NCBI GenBank assembly: GCA_024305405.1
Contig: JAKNDB010000104.1
Span: 1,054,001 to 1,118,000, forward strand
DNA length: 64,000 nt
Origin: Dirofilaria immitis
Lineage: Eukaryota; Nematoda; Chromadorea; Rhabditida; Onchocercidae
Direction: 5' to 3'
Under the pieces are notes generated by a model that saw only the letters and a program-made list of their open reading frames with translations, searched no databases and had not been told where the DNA came from. Positions 1-14,100 of this stretch are shown here, in pieces (the first letter of the stretch is position 1; each line of letters begins with the position of its first letter). The position numbers and the translations under genes are program-made.

Positions 1-816
1 ATTATTTAGTCTGCTTTTTTGAAATTATTTAAAAATTTTACAATTATTCCTTTTAAAGTGCACTTCTAACATTTTTAAATTACTATTAATAATAATTCCT
101 GGCAATATAACAAATTAGAATATCTATTTGTCATTCAATAAGATTCAATATCCTGTTATTCATGTTAAACTGTTCAACATTGATTGATTCATGAATAAAT
201 CAAATTCTGAATTATCTATCATGTTGTCTTTGGGCTTTCGAGTTTTAATTTCCCATCACTTCTGATTACGAAGAAACTTCGCATTTTGAATATGGTAGTA
301 TTAAATTTCAAATTCCTGAAAGATAAAAAGAAATGATTTTATCGTTTTAATTTTTCTCTTTTCTCTCCCTCTCTCTATTCTCAAATTCATTCTTTTCTAT
401 TTTCAGCAAATTAAATGCTTTTACTATTTAATGACATCGCATTTTTAGCAAATCTCACTTTCCGATACATAATCAAAAGCTTTTAAGACTTTTAACAATT
501 AATTAACAAAGTGCTCTTTGAAGTTGAAGTCACTAAAATGTCATTAAGAATAAAAACAGGTTGAAAATGCTTATAAATAATTCATTCTATACATTTTGAA
601 TGAACTTTTGTTCATTTTTTTAGTTAATTTTTTAAAATAAAATAATTTTTATTTTTCTATTAAATTTTTAAACAAAATCCGTTTATAACAACAAAAATGA
701 TTTGATAAAAATATCATTAAATAAAATTTTTAATACTATATTCTTCTTTATTTTGGAGAAATTGATAAAAATTATTGATTGGCAAGAAGTGGAATAATAA
801 TATTATAGCGAGAATA

Positions 817-1027
817 GTAACAAGCCATTGGCCAGAACAGATATAGTATAGTGATAAGAGAATGGCTAATATAGGGTATAGAATAGCAGCAAAACATTGG
901 CCAGTACAGAATATGAAATAGTTGAAAAACATTAGCCTAGCACGGATATAGAATAGTAGTAAGAAATCGGCCAGTACAAGATATCGAATAGTAGAAAAGC
1001 AGTGGTCAGTACAGGTATAGAATTAGT
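817..1027. repeat. 35-bp imperfect tandem repeat (minisatellite)
   Basis: At least six copies of a unit with core TTGGCCAGTACAG followed by ATATAGAATAG occur with the core starting near 825, 860, 894, 929, 964 and 999. The period is 34-35 bp. The copies differ at several positions, so the array is old. A more degenerate copy may precede it from about 782. Confidence 0.8.
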
Positions 1028-3894
1028 TTATAATGTTAATTAAAAATTGAAATTAAACATTGCTAACATTTTATGTTAAGAGTATAATAAAATATCCTGT
1101 TTCGTCTATCGTTTAATAAGGTAATATGAGAAAGTTAAAATTTAATTTCTTCGAGTATCTTAGCCGGTAATGTGGAATTTTAATATCGTCATTAAGCTAA
1201 AGTAATTGCTTATTAAATTTGAAATAGCAATTTTAGATATTAAAAATTCAAATATGATTAAATTAGAAATAAGTCGAATATTGCACATAATATGAGTGTT
1301 TTAATTTTGAGGAATTTCAAACGGCTTATCGATTTCCTCATCAAATTACTAAAAGTTTAAAAAAAAAAAAAACGAATGATTAATGCGGTATTTAAAAATT
1401 CTCTATGCCCATTTTGACAGCTATTTCAAATGTTATCCTCAGATTTGTAAGTATTATAATATTCATTCATTTCATATTAGAATTCAAATTTAACTATTTT
1501 TATTATACTGCGATGAGATAATTTGGTAATCAGGTAATCAGATGAAATAATCAGATATTTTCATATTTTCATTTCATCTTATTTCATTTGATAAAAATGA
1601 ATGACGGAAAACGGAAAAGGAAGTTTTATTCTCAATTTGCTCAGATCAAATAAAACTCTTGTCTCTATAAATTCATAGTTAGTTAAACTAAAAGTCGTTT
1701 AAGTGACATATTTGTGACATATAAAAAGTCAATTCTGTCATAACTTCTCATACATTTCTAAAAATGTAAGAAAACGACAAAGGAAATAAATTTCATTTCA
1801 AATTGCTTAATTATTTTTCAACTTTTATAGTGCTATTTTGAAAAGCAATTAAATGCAATAAGTATAAATGTGATTATATCATTAAAAATTTTTTAATCTT
1901 CTAAATTTTCTATACTGAGAAATCTATTATAATTAATTATTCCTTGAACAAACGATCGAATAAATTAGAATTAAATTTTATTTAATAAAATATATTAATT
2001 CTATCAATTTCTTTGTAAAGTAATCGTTTAAATTCAGTTTAAAATTTTTACAAATATGACACATTTTTTTGCGTTTGAGAATGACTCTGATGCTGCAAGA
2101 TTTGATCGATCAAATTTGCATAATTTAAGAAGTACATATTATATATATAATAGCTAAATTAAAGTAATAAAATAATTTTATTATTTTTAGACTTGGACAA
2201 AACTAACACTGCAAAGTTTCTTCAAGTGCAAAAAGCTGGCATTGAAAACAGCAGAAAATAACAGAAAAAAGTAATTCATTATGTGGACAGAAAATGGCCT
2301 AATAAGAACTAGGCATCCAAAAAATATGTTTAAGAATGTCCGAGTTATTTTAATTGATTCTTAGAAATCGCTATGACCATGAATTCATTTAACATAGCCA
2401 TATATAAAACGTAATTTTAACGACCTACTCCTTGAAGAAGCCATAATATTTAAAGATAAACGGCATCCTTCCCTATCTATAATTCATTTATCACTGAGAT
2501 TATTTCGATATTTTATATTCATACTTTTTTCTATTTATTGAATATAATTAATAATAGATCAGATATGCTGATAATCAAACAATGCTTAAACATTGCAACC
2601 TGCAAATTACTAGTAAAGATTTGAAGGGAAAAGTAGTAAAGAGTTAAAAATTTGAATTGCGAAAAAAAATGTTGATGACTTCTCGGTGTTTATATTACAG
2701 CAAGACTTGACATTATGATTTTTGATAGAAGTGACATCTGTCTAGAAAAGTACGAAGTCAACTAAGCCGATCCAAACAGTTTGAGATTAATCAGTGATAA
2801 ATATGATTATGAATCACCTCACTGCTTCATTTCGCATGGATGGACAATCACAAAATTGAGCTATAACGTATTGATTCGAATTATTATAGTAGCTAATTAT
2901 CTAACTAAATGATACATTACTAAACGAAATTTGTTTCAGCTATGAAATTTCCGACATCAATAGACTTTTCGGATCTTCCAAATATTTTAAGTCATCCAAA
3001 AGAATTAAACTTCTCTTTGATTTTCAAGCTAATTTCTTTTCTCTCAAATTTCTGCTAATTATCATTGAAATGAAGAAAATTAAATTTCTTTTCAACTTCT
3101 GTTTATATGAATTTGAAATTGTCGATCAAAAGAAAGAGAAAGAAAAAAACGACTTGAAATAAACGTTGATGAAAGTTTTCCTTTAAAAATTTCAATTTTC
3201 ATCTTCCTCAGCTTTCAACCATTTGAATAAAAGATAAAAGATTTTGCGTTCAAATTGTTATTATCCTGGGTAGTCTCTGAAAATACCAAATAGAATTGAG
3301 AAAGCTTTGCAAAGACAATTTGACATTTCAAAAATAATAAATTTTTAAAACTGAAATATAAGCCTAATTTTCATAACATTTTTTATCACGAAAATTCTGG
3401 ATGTAAATGTCCCTTGAATAAGGAAATAAAATGATGATCGATGATAAGGGCAATCGTCTCTTTTTTTTTTCTATACCATTTAAATAGACAAAAAGACCAC
3501 TGAAGAAATAAATAGTTAACAAGAGGAAAGAGCTTCACATAGATTTTTGCAATAATCCCATGATTTTTCAAATTTTCAATTTCTATTTAAAATGTTTGTT
3601 GTGAGAAATATAAAAATTTTTAAGAAATAATAGAAACTTTTGGTAAACATTTTTGGAAAAAAAGTTTATGAAAAATTTGAGAAATTATTACTTCTTCCTG
3701 TTATATAAAAATGTTAAAAATTTTTGGAAAAATTAGTATAAAAAGAGTACAAAGATTAAATTATTAGGCATTTTCTCCTTTCTTACTTCTGTTATAAATT
3801 TATTTTTAAAAAAGATTGAATTTATCATTTGGAAATATTTAACTTCTGCTGCCCTTCAATTTATTCAAAGAAATAATTTATAAAAGAATATGTC

Positions 3895-4038
3895 TTAAAA
3901 GTCTTAAATATTTAAATGTCGAAGAATATGATATACTACAAAAATGGCATTTTTAAATAAGTTAAATCTTATAAAAATAAGTAGCGCTTTGTTTTACATT
4001 CAAAATTTCTTCGACATTTAAATATTTAAAACTTTTAA
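3895..4038. repeat. Inverted repeat, 32-bp arms
   Basis: The arm at 3895-3926 is the reverse complement of 4007-4038 with one mismatch. The inner 23 bp, which include ATGTCGAAGAA, match perfectly. The spacer is 80 bp. It could be a hairpin or the remnant of a small foldback element; no target-site duplication was obvious. Confidence 0.75.
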
Positions 4039-5324
4039 AATATCAATGAGAAAAGGTCTAAAATATTCGTAGTGTAAAACTTTTCAACTTATTTCTCATC
4101 AAACATTTGATTTAATTCGATCCAATATGAGATTTCTTTACTCAGTTAAGCATTGCATTTGATAACGGACATTAGGCTCACAGCTTCTTTCTCTATCACT
4201 CCGATTCTCTCTTCTATCCATGATATCGATATTTTCATCATTTAATTATTTTAAATTGTGCTACAATAGTTTCTTTTTCATTATGCAACAGACATTGCAG
4301 ATATCGGAATCCAAAAGATCCATGTAAACAAATTTAATCATTTAAAATTATATCAAGAAGCTTGCCAATATTATTATTATTATTATATTTGATTATATTA
4401 AAATACTGTACTAGCGTATAAAAATGAAATACTGTTAATTAAATCGATATTCGAGAAAAAATTTGCAAAGAAAACTTTAAACATCGAATATTACCGAATT
4501 ATTCTTCTTCTTTTTATTTTTCTAACTACAGAATTTAATTTCTATTCAGAAATATAAGCTTACTATTTAAAAATCAATTTTAACAAACAAACGAGCGAAA
4601 AATTTTCCAATCAATAATTGATCACGTTTAACAATTTTTTCATTAATATTATGTTAAAATATTTGAATATTGCATAGTTGTGTTAAGCCAACATTAAGAT
4701 TTATCGTATAAATCATATCACATGAATATTGGATCATTTTGATTTTGTGTTTTTTTAAATGAGAATTTATTGAAAAGATAAAAATGCTAAAATTTATTTT
4801 TTTGAGCAATGGTGGATATATTTTTCTTATTATAAGAAATAAATGATTTATTATGCATAATTCGGATATTACTTTAAAATTTCCAATTTGCTAGTTCAAG
4901 AATTTTGTCATTTTTATTTTTCAAAAAATATACTTTTTTGCTATATTTTAATGCAAATTGAAATATGAGAAAATGATTTATGAATTAACGATTGATTAAT
5001 TTCAATTTATTTCTTAGTGCTTGTTGTTGTTTTTTTTAAGATGTTAATATCGAAAATTATATTATTTCCTCAAAATACATAAAATAAAAAACAGAGTTCG
5101 AAGATGCTATGAAAACTCGATAGTTAAATTGAGAATTAAGCGAATTCTTAATAAGGAAATTGATTTTGACAATCACATACTCTTATTTTTTATCATATAT
5201 TTAGTACTCTTAGATTGCAAGTTGTTGCTGGATACTGTTGCAATCATATAACTGCGTGAAGTTTTTTCATTTCCGAAATTTTCTTTTTCGCAGAAAGATT
5301 GAATTTTAATTTTAGAATTTTCAG

Positions 5325-7098
5325 TTTCGATAGCCGTTTCCTGAATTGGAAAAACTGTTCCGACTTATGCGTGATATTGAAAATGAATGATCGTCTCGGA
5401 GGTAAAAAAAAGAAAAGAAGATTGAATAAATTTAACTGCCATAAAAATAATTTTAAAAAATGAACCGATTTTCATAGATTTATGAATACTCTTTAAAATA
5501 TGAAACAAATCAATGAATTAATTAATTACAAAACTTAGGATTGTATAGATGAACGATACTAAATTGAAATTTCTAAACGAAGCATTTTCAAACGATAAAT
5601 TGAGCATAGTATAAGTATATGCAGAATTCCCATTGGAATAACAGTCAGCAATATTAATGGAAGACTATGTTAGAAGAATTTTCTGAACATTTTTCAAAGA
5701 AAAAAAAATCGATGGAGCAGTCAATCAAATTTCGCGGCTGAACAAAATTGAAGCGTTAAAAAGGGCCAAATTTTCATAATTTTTGAATGGAAAATATATA
5801 AAGTAAGCAATATTATTTCGAAAAAGCTATCAGAAATAAATTTTTCCAAAAAAATTCATTCCGAAATTTATTTAAAAAGGATTTTATCAATTAGAAAATT
5901 ATTTAAGATTAAAGTATTGAATTAATGCACCGCGTTTTCTAATCAAAATTATCAACAAAATGTATAATGTATTGCCATCATTATATATGAATTCCTTATA
6001 AGGAATTTCTTGATAAAAGTTAATAAAATACTTCATTTAGTTCAACTGGAAGTTGAATAAATCAAATCAACTGATAATTAACAGTAATGAGCAGCAATGT
6101 ACTACAATACGTTTGACTTATTTAAAATATCGAAATATTTATATTTAGTGCCTTCAGAATTTTTATGCTAATATTATACCAGTGATAAATTGATAATAAT
6201 CTACTCTTACCGTATATTCAGTTTAGAAATATAAGAAAATACAGAAAGCAACAATTTGTGAATTCTTTCATTAATTTTTTAAATCATTCCTTTTAAAAAA
6301 AACAAAATTGCAATAATTTTGTTGAATAAATTTAAACTTTTAATAATAGAAACTAAAATATATCCTAAACAATAATATTTGAAATTCAGAAATGAAATTT
6401 AATTTTAGGACGTCGTCGTGAAGGTTATTTACGTGGTTGTATGTCCGATATAATACATTACAATCAAACGCTAACTGCATTAGGTGTTACGAATGCATGC
6501 ACTTTTGTTAAGTTGCATGATTTATTCATATCTACTGAAAGGTTCGCTTTTTAAACTAATTCATAGTCATTGTTTCAAATTTTAATTTCAATTATTTCTG
6601 TCCTATCCGTTTCTTTAATCATTGCTAAATTTTATGTAAAAATTAAAGTCATTAATAGTTGAAATGATTAATAAATTCTTTTTCGAATTATCAATTATGA
6701 TATATAATCTTATCATTATCGATAAAGTTATTATTTTTATCAACATTTATCGTTCACTAAGAAAAAGAAAACTTCAAAAAATTAAGCAAAACTAACAGGA
6801 TTCTTTATAATAATATTGTTATAGTTATTTATCTATTATATTTTCTTAATAATTCAAAGTTCATTCCTTCAGGTACTTATTCGAAAACTCCGATCAGGTG
6901 CAATTATGCGCATGCCATAAAGATCTCTGCAATACAGCGCCTTCTAAAATTCCCATTTACCATTTAATACTTATGATGTATTTTTACACATATTTTCATG
7001 ATTTTGCTCAAATCAAATTTTTGCCTATCGCAAAAAGGTCAAGCGATCACAAAAAGGTTGAATATGTGGCATTTTTGGAGAAATTTCGAAATTTTTGA
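5325..7098 (+). CDS. Ly6/uPAR-like protein of the ODR-2/HOT type (3' exons)
   Basis: Three exons are supported: 5325-5401, 6409-6541 and 6873-7098. Their phases fit (2 in; 1 between the first pair; 2 between the second pair). The protein reads CSDLCVILK, then GYLRGCM, then CACHKDLCN, the cysteine pattern and closing CxxxxxLCN of Ly6/uPAR three-finger domains, closest to the nematode Ly-6-related (ODR-2/HOT) proteins as I remember them. Those are usually GPI-anchored neuronal surface proteins; odr-2 in C. elegans affects odour response. A polyadenylation signal AATAAA lies at 7112-7117, just after the stop, supporting this 3' end. Odd point: after the hydrophobic stretch following LCN there are about 30 mostly polar residues, unlike a normal GPI signal. 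The exons with signal peptide and first cysteines were not found. Confidence 0.65.
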
Positions 7099-8101
7099 AA
7101 ATCGATGTTTTAATAAATTGTCTTTTAGCCATGTTCAATGTTAGAATTCATTAAATTCTGCGTGAATTTTTTAAACTTATATTTGGTTATATATTAATTT
7201 GCTACTTTAAAGAAGATGTATTGATAATGATGAGATGATCAATAATTTTATGATATTTGTTGATGTCAAACATTATCAGATTGAACAAAGAAGGAGCAAG
7301 CAAGAAAATTGATCGTTAAGAAAATTTAAGATATTCAATAAAAAACAAGCTAAATTAAATTCTTGTAAAGAATAAATTTTATTGCGACTTAAAACTAACA
7401 GTTTAAATTTAATTTAGATAATCTACATTTAAATTTAATAATTACGAGTCTGAAAAATTTTTCTACCTAAGAATTAATTGATTTGATTTATTTTTAATCT
7501 CTTTACATGCTGAATTTTGAAGTACTATTCTATGAAAATAGTAATTTTTAAATTAATCCATAGATTTATCCAAGAAATTATTCAAATATCTGCGAATTTC
7601 TGCGAGCAATAATATTATTCAGATCTTTTCAAATTTTCACAAAAATTTTTAACATTGTAAAAGATACTGAAAAATTCAATTATTTAATTAATAAATTAAT
7701 GAAAACAATGTATATTTTGCAATATATGTAAATTAAATCATTCAAATCCGTTTTTGCGATCGATGAAAAACATCAATCGATGAGGAAAAATTAATCGATA
7801 TTGCTATCCTTTAATATTACCTAACTAAAAATATATGTATAGATCACCCACAATATTAAATAATTAGGAATGGAATTTAATATATATTGTTATTTGCAGA
7901 AAAATTCCTATCACATCTTTTTAAAATTTGAAAATTTTCGTATCAAAGTATTTTATGCATTTCTTTAGGAATAGATTAAACAGGCTAAAGTGTCTACTTG
8001 TCATATTATTTCAGACAACTAATCTATTAGAATTCTTGAAAATGATGAGAATTTTCCGGTAATTTTTCTTACAAAAAACGATCATAATGACTGATAACTC
8101 G
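7099..8101. other. Convergent intergenic region
   Basis: This lies between the 3' ends of the Ly6-like gene (+) and the SIX gene (-). Apart from the AATAAA at 7112-7117 I see nothing in it. Confidence 0.6.
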
Positions 8102-11100
8102 TCATGTATAGCATATCAGCACCCGGAATATACTGCATTGATTGTGTGTGTTGTAGGCAAAATTGAATCCTGGTGCAGCCGCTACTGCTAATTGATTACT
8201 GTAGGCTGTAGCAAGATTATTTGGTTCTTGAACTGCTGATGACATCGACATCGAAGGATTCAGAAGCATCTGAGAACATTGTTGTCGTTGATGTTGTATT
8301 CGTGGGTGTTGCTGTTGCTGCTGTTGTTGATGTTTAATATCGCAAATGCCATCATCACTGGATATATCTGAATCCTCCTTTCGCTCGCCTGATGCATTAC
8401 TAAAATTTAATCAGCATGAATTTCATAAAATATTATTTAAATTTTAATTAAAGTTGTAAATTAAAAAACTACATGATCACGCTTTGTATAAAATAAAAAT
8501 CAAATTCTTAACAATCAAGCTTATTTGCTGTTACTAACCCACTTATGAGATACAAGATAATAAACTTTTATAGGATGGTATTTTCTTTCTCTACTATTTA
8601 TTTTATTTTGACCTATTTTTCATCGCACAAATATATTTTGAATAATATCTTTAAATAAATTGATTTTTAATTCAATAAGTATAGCAGAAAGTTGCAAATT
8701 TGATGAAAATGAAATGATTAGATTGTTTATACTTGATGATAGTTGTAGAGCTGAGCATAACTATTACTGATTAAAGGATTGATTAAAAATCAGTTAATTA
8801 ATGTGAATAAAAAATAATGTACTGTTCTCAATCTATAATCTAATTTCAAAGTTTTATTATATTCCCAATTTTTTGATAAAATGAAATATAATAATCATAC
8901 ATTTTTATTTCATTTTTTATTAGCTATATCATTTGTCATCAATACAATTAAACACAGTTTATATTAATATTAATATATTGAAATATTTAATACAAAATCC
9001 AATAATGCGATCTTTAATAATATAACCGAAAAAACTTAAATAGAATAAATGTCAAGGTATTTCAGCAAGGCAATATTATGCACAAAAGTATTAAACAGTG
9101 TTTCATCTGAGACTGCCACACCACCACATTTTATAACAAAAGTTTCCCTACAAAGTTAAATATATTAGATAGCATAGCACTTCAAGCAATATTTCTGTCT
9201 TTTGTTTAAATGATATTTCACCATTTGAAAATTCACTGTTCTCCATCTTTTTACTTTGTAAACTTAAAAATTCATCTCTTACCTTGGTTATTTTACATTT
9301 AACACGAGTGCTCATTCGATGAAAAATAAATCTTTTTTTTTCCTCTCAAACTTTAAACTACAAATAAAATAAGCGAATCATTTTCAAGAACACAAAAATT
9401 TCTTGACAATTTTTCTAACGCCATAATAACATATTGGTAAATTAGTGTATTTATATCGCATGCGCTTACAATCTTACACGAACAATTTTAAATTTTAAGA
9501 AAAACTTCTAACTAATTAAATCGTTTGAATTCTGTTTCTGTAGTATTTATTTTTATTTATTTATTTTTTTCATTCACTTGCAATTTAATCTATCTAGCTG
9601 AATATAATCAACTTCGAGTCATAGGATAGTTATTATTATACATCTCATGTTGCTACGAAAGATAAGTAGACAAATAAACAATTTCATCGAGAAACTATTT
9701 ATGTCTTAATGAATTATCATTTGGTGAATTACCATTTCCATAGTGCTAACCACTCAAAATTAAAATAACGAATCCAAAATTAGAGCCTGCAAGGAAACAG
9801 CAGGGCATTTAGTATTTAATTACAAATATAATGCTTCCTAAAGCAATTCAAATTATTTTATTAATTAAATGTCGTATTCGTATGATATTTCATGATTGTA
9901 TGATAAAACCTTTTTCGAGCATTTCATAGCCTATTTTTTTTCAAGTAAATTTAACTAGCATTTCAGTTTCTGCTGTGAATTAACAGTTTCAAAACTCTTC
10001 AAATAATTACCTCCAATTATCTTATTATTACTACCTTATCAACCATTGCCTTTTATTGATTAGTTAATCAATTTATCTGATTAGTTTATTAGCAAATCTA
10101 AGAAAGATATTAAATGAATAATAATTTAAGAAAAGAAAAAAAACTTTGAAAGTTTGCCTCTCACATCATTGTTACATCAAAATGAGCAATATGCAGGTGA
10201 TATTCTATACAATTGAGAATAATATACTATTAATATCATTGTCCATTGTAAATAAACTTTCAATTGAACAAAGTTCCTTCTTTGTTCATTGTTTCCTCAT
10301 CAACTATGAATAATAAACATCTGAAGTTTGAAGTAAATAACATCTCACATGTGTAGTCCCCCACATAGAGACATATGCAAATATTGGTATGATTAATGCT
10401 ATTCCTCTTCTCTCTTCTCTCCTGTCCTGTCAAGTGGTACCGGAATTACAGGTCACACATAGCTATTCATCCACAACTGCTAAACCTCGTTTACACAAAA
10501 TAAACAGTCGTTAGATAAAGCAATGATCAAATCTACCGTAATCATCGGAAAGGAGAGAGAGAGAAAGAGGGAGGAGAGAAAGAAGACAGAAAAAAAGGAC
10601 AGAAAGAGAAAGAAATATATCGCTATGAATGATAATTTTTTGAATGCCATTAATTATTTATTCATATATTATATTTAATTTAGTGTTTAAAGAAGTAGTA
10701 TATCTCATTAGCTAACTAATTAAGTCATTAATTAATTAATGACTTAATTAATTTATTTGAAAATAAATGAATTATTTCATTCATCTTTATTATTGTTTGT
10801 GGGAAAATCTGCTTTTATTGTACAAATGAAATGAATGTATTAATATAATTATTATCTCGAATTAATCGTATAATTCCCACTAAAACTTTAACCTTTGATC
10901 TCAAAATAACTTTTCGAATGCTTATTTTTTTATTCAAAATATTAGTGTCTGATTTTTTCTCGTCTTTTTTTTAAATTTAGGTGAAAATTTTAAGATTGAA
11001 AGATTGGATAAGCATGGTGATTTGAAGTATCCATCATGTTGTTGATTGTAATACATCTTTTGGACATCAAGTTAATGTAGTTGTAATCAAAGGAAAGGAT

Positions 11101-14100
11101 ATTAGTATTCAGCATTAGGTATCATTTATCATTGTAACGCCCTACCTGCTTGTTACAACAATTGAGAAGTTAAATGAATTGAGAGAGGAGACAAAGAGAT
11201 GGATGATAATCATTGAGATGTTGGAATCTGTAAGAGCAACTTGTCAGCAACTGACACGCATTTGTCCACGTCATTCAAACTTGACAAATAGCTTTTCTCT
11301 AAGTAACGAAGGATTATGATGGAATTGCTAATGGAAAAATGATGATAATAATGTTGACAATAATAATAATGATATAATAATAATAATAATAATAATGTTT
11401 GATTATATGATAATGATGATAAAAATATTGTAGTCAATAAAAAATTGGTTGTAATATTAATAGTTGTAATATTAATAGCAAGAGTAAAAATAATAGTAGT
11501 ATTGATGATATTTAGTGACAGCAATATCAATAAATTACGGTTTATAAGAAGACAACAAAAGAAAAATTAATTAAGCGATAAATGATTCTACTAATATGCT
11601 AATAAGAATCGAATTGATAAAAAATAAGTAAGTTTCCTCTTAAATCTAATTGAAGAAATTATTTCTTGATTTTATTGGAGCTTAGATTTAAATTGTTGGA
11701 AACTGTTATAAATAAAAATGTTTTTAAAAATGCATGAAATCACAAGTGATAACTTTAGAAGAAATTTTTATGTTTAATTGGATCTGAACCTGCTCTGATA
11801 AGATTATTATAGATCACTGATAGAATGTAATACTGTAAAATCATTTCAGAAGTATTCAATCCAGTGATCTAAAACAGGTATGTGATAAAAGAATATATTT
11901 TATTTTAACTCCTATTTATTGCAAGTACTATTTCTTCTATTAAAAATTTCAATAAAATGATTTTTAATCTAATTTCTAAAATTAATTATTCTATTTCTGA
12001 AGACATCTATCTCCGTTAATCAAATGCTAGCTTTTTTTATCAGTACCATGGTTAATATTGATAATAATATGAACTTGCCTAATAGTTAAACAGCAAGAGT
12101 AAAATTTCATTTTATCTCATTATAGTATAACGGGAAAACAATTGAATAAGTTACTCAAAAGGCGCAAATATTTTCCTTATTTTTCGCGAAAAAATGTTTC
12201 AAAAATTAAGAAATGTTGAATTAGAAAGTTAAAATTTACAATAAGAAAAATATTTGTACTTGTTTGACAACTTATTCGATTCTTTTTCGTCAAATTATAT
12301 TTCAAAATGATTATTTAGAATAGAAGTAACGCTTAAAAACATGATAAATGCAATTATCAGTGAGTGAACAGTTTTCAAAACTAAATTTCTTTCATTTTTT
12401 TGGAACATTTAATCTCCCAATTCTCCCATTTAGATATTTATGTGAAAAATGAAATTTTAAATTTTCTGCAGCTTAATCTTCTTACCTTCCTTTATTTTCG
12501 GCAGCACGATCTCGTTGCCTTCTGTTCTTGAACCAGTTTGATACCTGTGTTACGGTAAGATGTGTTTCTTCAGCTAATTCTTTCTTTTCTTTCGGCGATG
12601 GATAAGGATTCTTGGCATACCAATTTTTCAATGTATGCCTTGATTTCTCCTAAAAGGTTTGAAATTTTAATTATGAAACTTAACATTAATTCAAAATCGG
12701 CAATACAGAAATAAAGCGTTATTATTCATATTGAAATGTGTAAGACGAATGGTTAGACTTCCTTGCTATTTCTAATAAAGCGAAAAATCATTCCTAAAAC
12801 ATTTTATTCGAATATACTTAGGTAATTCAAACATTAAGCATGGGGAATAGCATATGACGTTTTCATGAAGTAATGTAAATATAATAAGCGTAATAAAACA
12901 GCATAATTATAATTATTATGTACGTAAATTTGTTGTAATTGTAAACCATGATGCCAACGAAAAAAATAAAAATTTCTTTTTTATATATTTCAAGAAGAAC
13001 TTACTCTGAAACAGTAACTTGTTTCTTCACCATCCCAAATTGTTCGGGGTAACGGAAATTTCCTTCGTATTCGATATTTTCCAACAGCACCTAATTCTCT
13101 ACCTCGTATTTTTTCAGCCTGTAGAAAAATATTGAACTGTGATTTTCATTATTTGTATTTCTATATTAACAAATTTCCAATCACTTGATTATTTTTGAAT
13201 CTAAAAGTAGAAAACTTCTAAAGATATGTTTAAATTCATGAAATTGAATTTAAATCAAAAACACCCTTCTTCATATAAGAAATCAAATTTGGAATGACAA
13301 TTGGAATTAAAATTAAAGTAAGATAATCATTACTTCACTATAATGTGCCTTGAGCCATAAATCCTGTAATTCTGCGTGATTTTCTGGTGAGAATTGGTTG
13401 GTTTCAAGAATTCGATAAAGTTCTTTAAAATTTTGTCGGTGGAAGCATATGAATGCCTGAGCCTTGAGAACACTTTCATTACGTCGTAAATCTTCTCTAT
13501 TTGGGATTGCCCAAATGAATTCAGCCTTGAAATTATTAAAGATGATTACGATGAATATATGCAACTACTATTATCATATCTAATTAGTATATAGCAACAT
13601 TAATCATATATCATTCTAAATATAGTATACATTGATTAATGACCAATTGCTAAAGAGGCACGACATTTATGAAATCGATTAACGTAAGAAATGCGATACA
13701 TCAATCAAAAAGAATTGGGGTAAATCACATTTTAAGAAATTTTAAAATAATCTGAGTGAAATTTTTTGGAATCTGAAAAGTTCATTTTTCTCAATTATCG
13801 TAGCATTGATAAGATATTAATAATAATAGTAATATCGTTAGTGAATGATTAGTAGATAATAATCAATTGTAAAATGAGTAAAGCAGAATTTAACGGATTT
13901 CAAAAATTTGTCAGTCTAAATAATTGTTTTCTTGCATATTGTCTCATCGCCAAGTTTTGCAAATACTACTCTTTTATTCATTGATAGATATAATTTAAAA
14001 TCTCTCTTTACAAGAGACATATTGGATATGTAGTGTAATCATGATAATGATTCCAAGAATCACTTAATAAATTGATGAAAATACATTATTACTATGACAT

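Larger units (their letters stand above)
1..5324. other. Gene-poor upstream or intronic DNA of the Ly6-like gene
   Basis: I can assign no exon with confidence in this AT-rich stretch. It should hold the missing 5' exons of the Ly6-like gene that follows, unless these lie before the window. A possible small exon is 5216-5262 (acceptor TTAG, donor GTGAAG), whose phase would fit the next exon, but its protein is too short to judge. The stretch contains a 35-bp minisatellite at about 817-1027 and a long inverted repeat at 3895-4038. Short ORFs at 717-932 and 3386-3571 have no recognisable protein. Confidence 0.5.

Noticed and set aside
11210..11530. 106-codon minus-strand ORF of Leu, Ile, Thr and Tyr
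   Set aside because: Produced by trinucleotide repeats such as TAATAA in the SIX gene intron.
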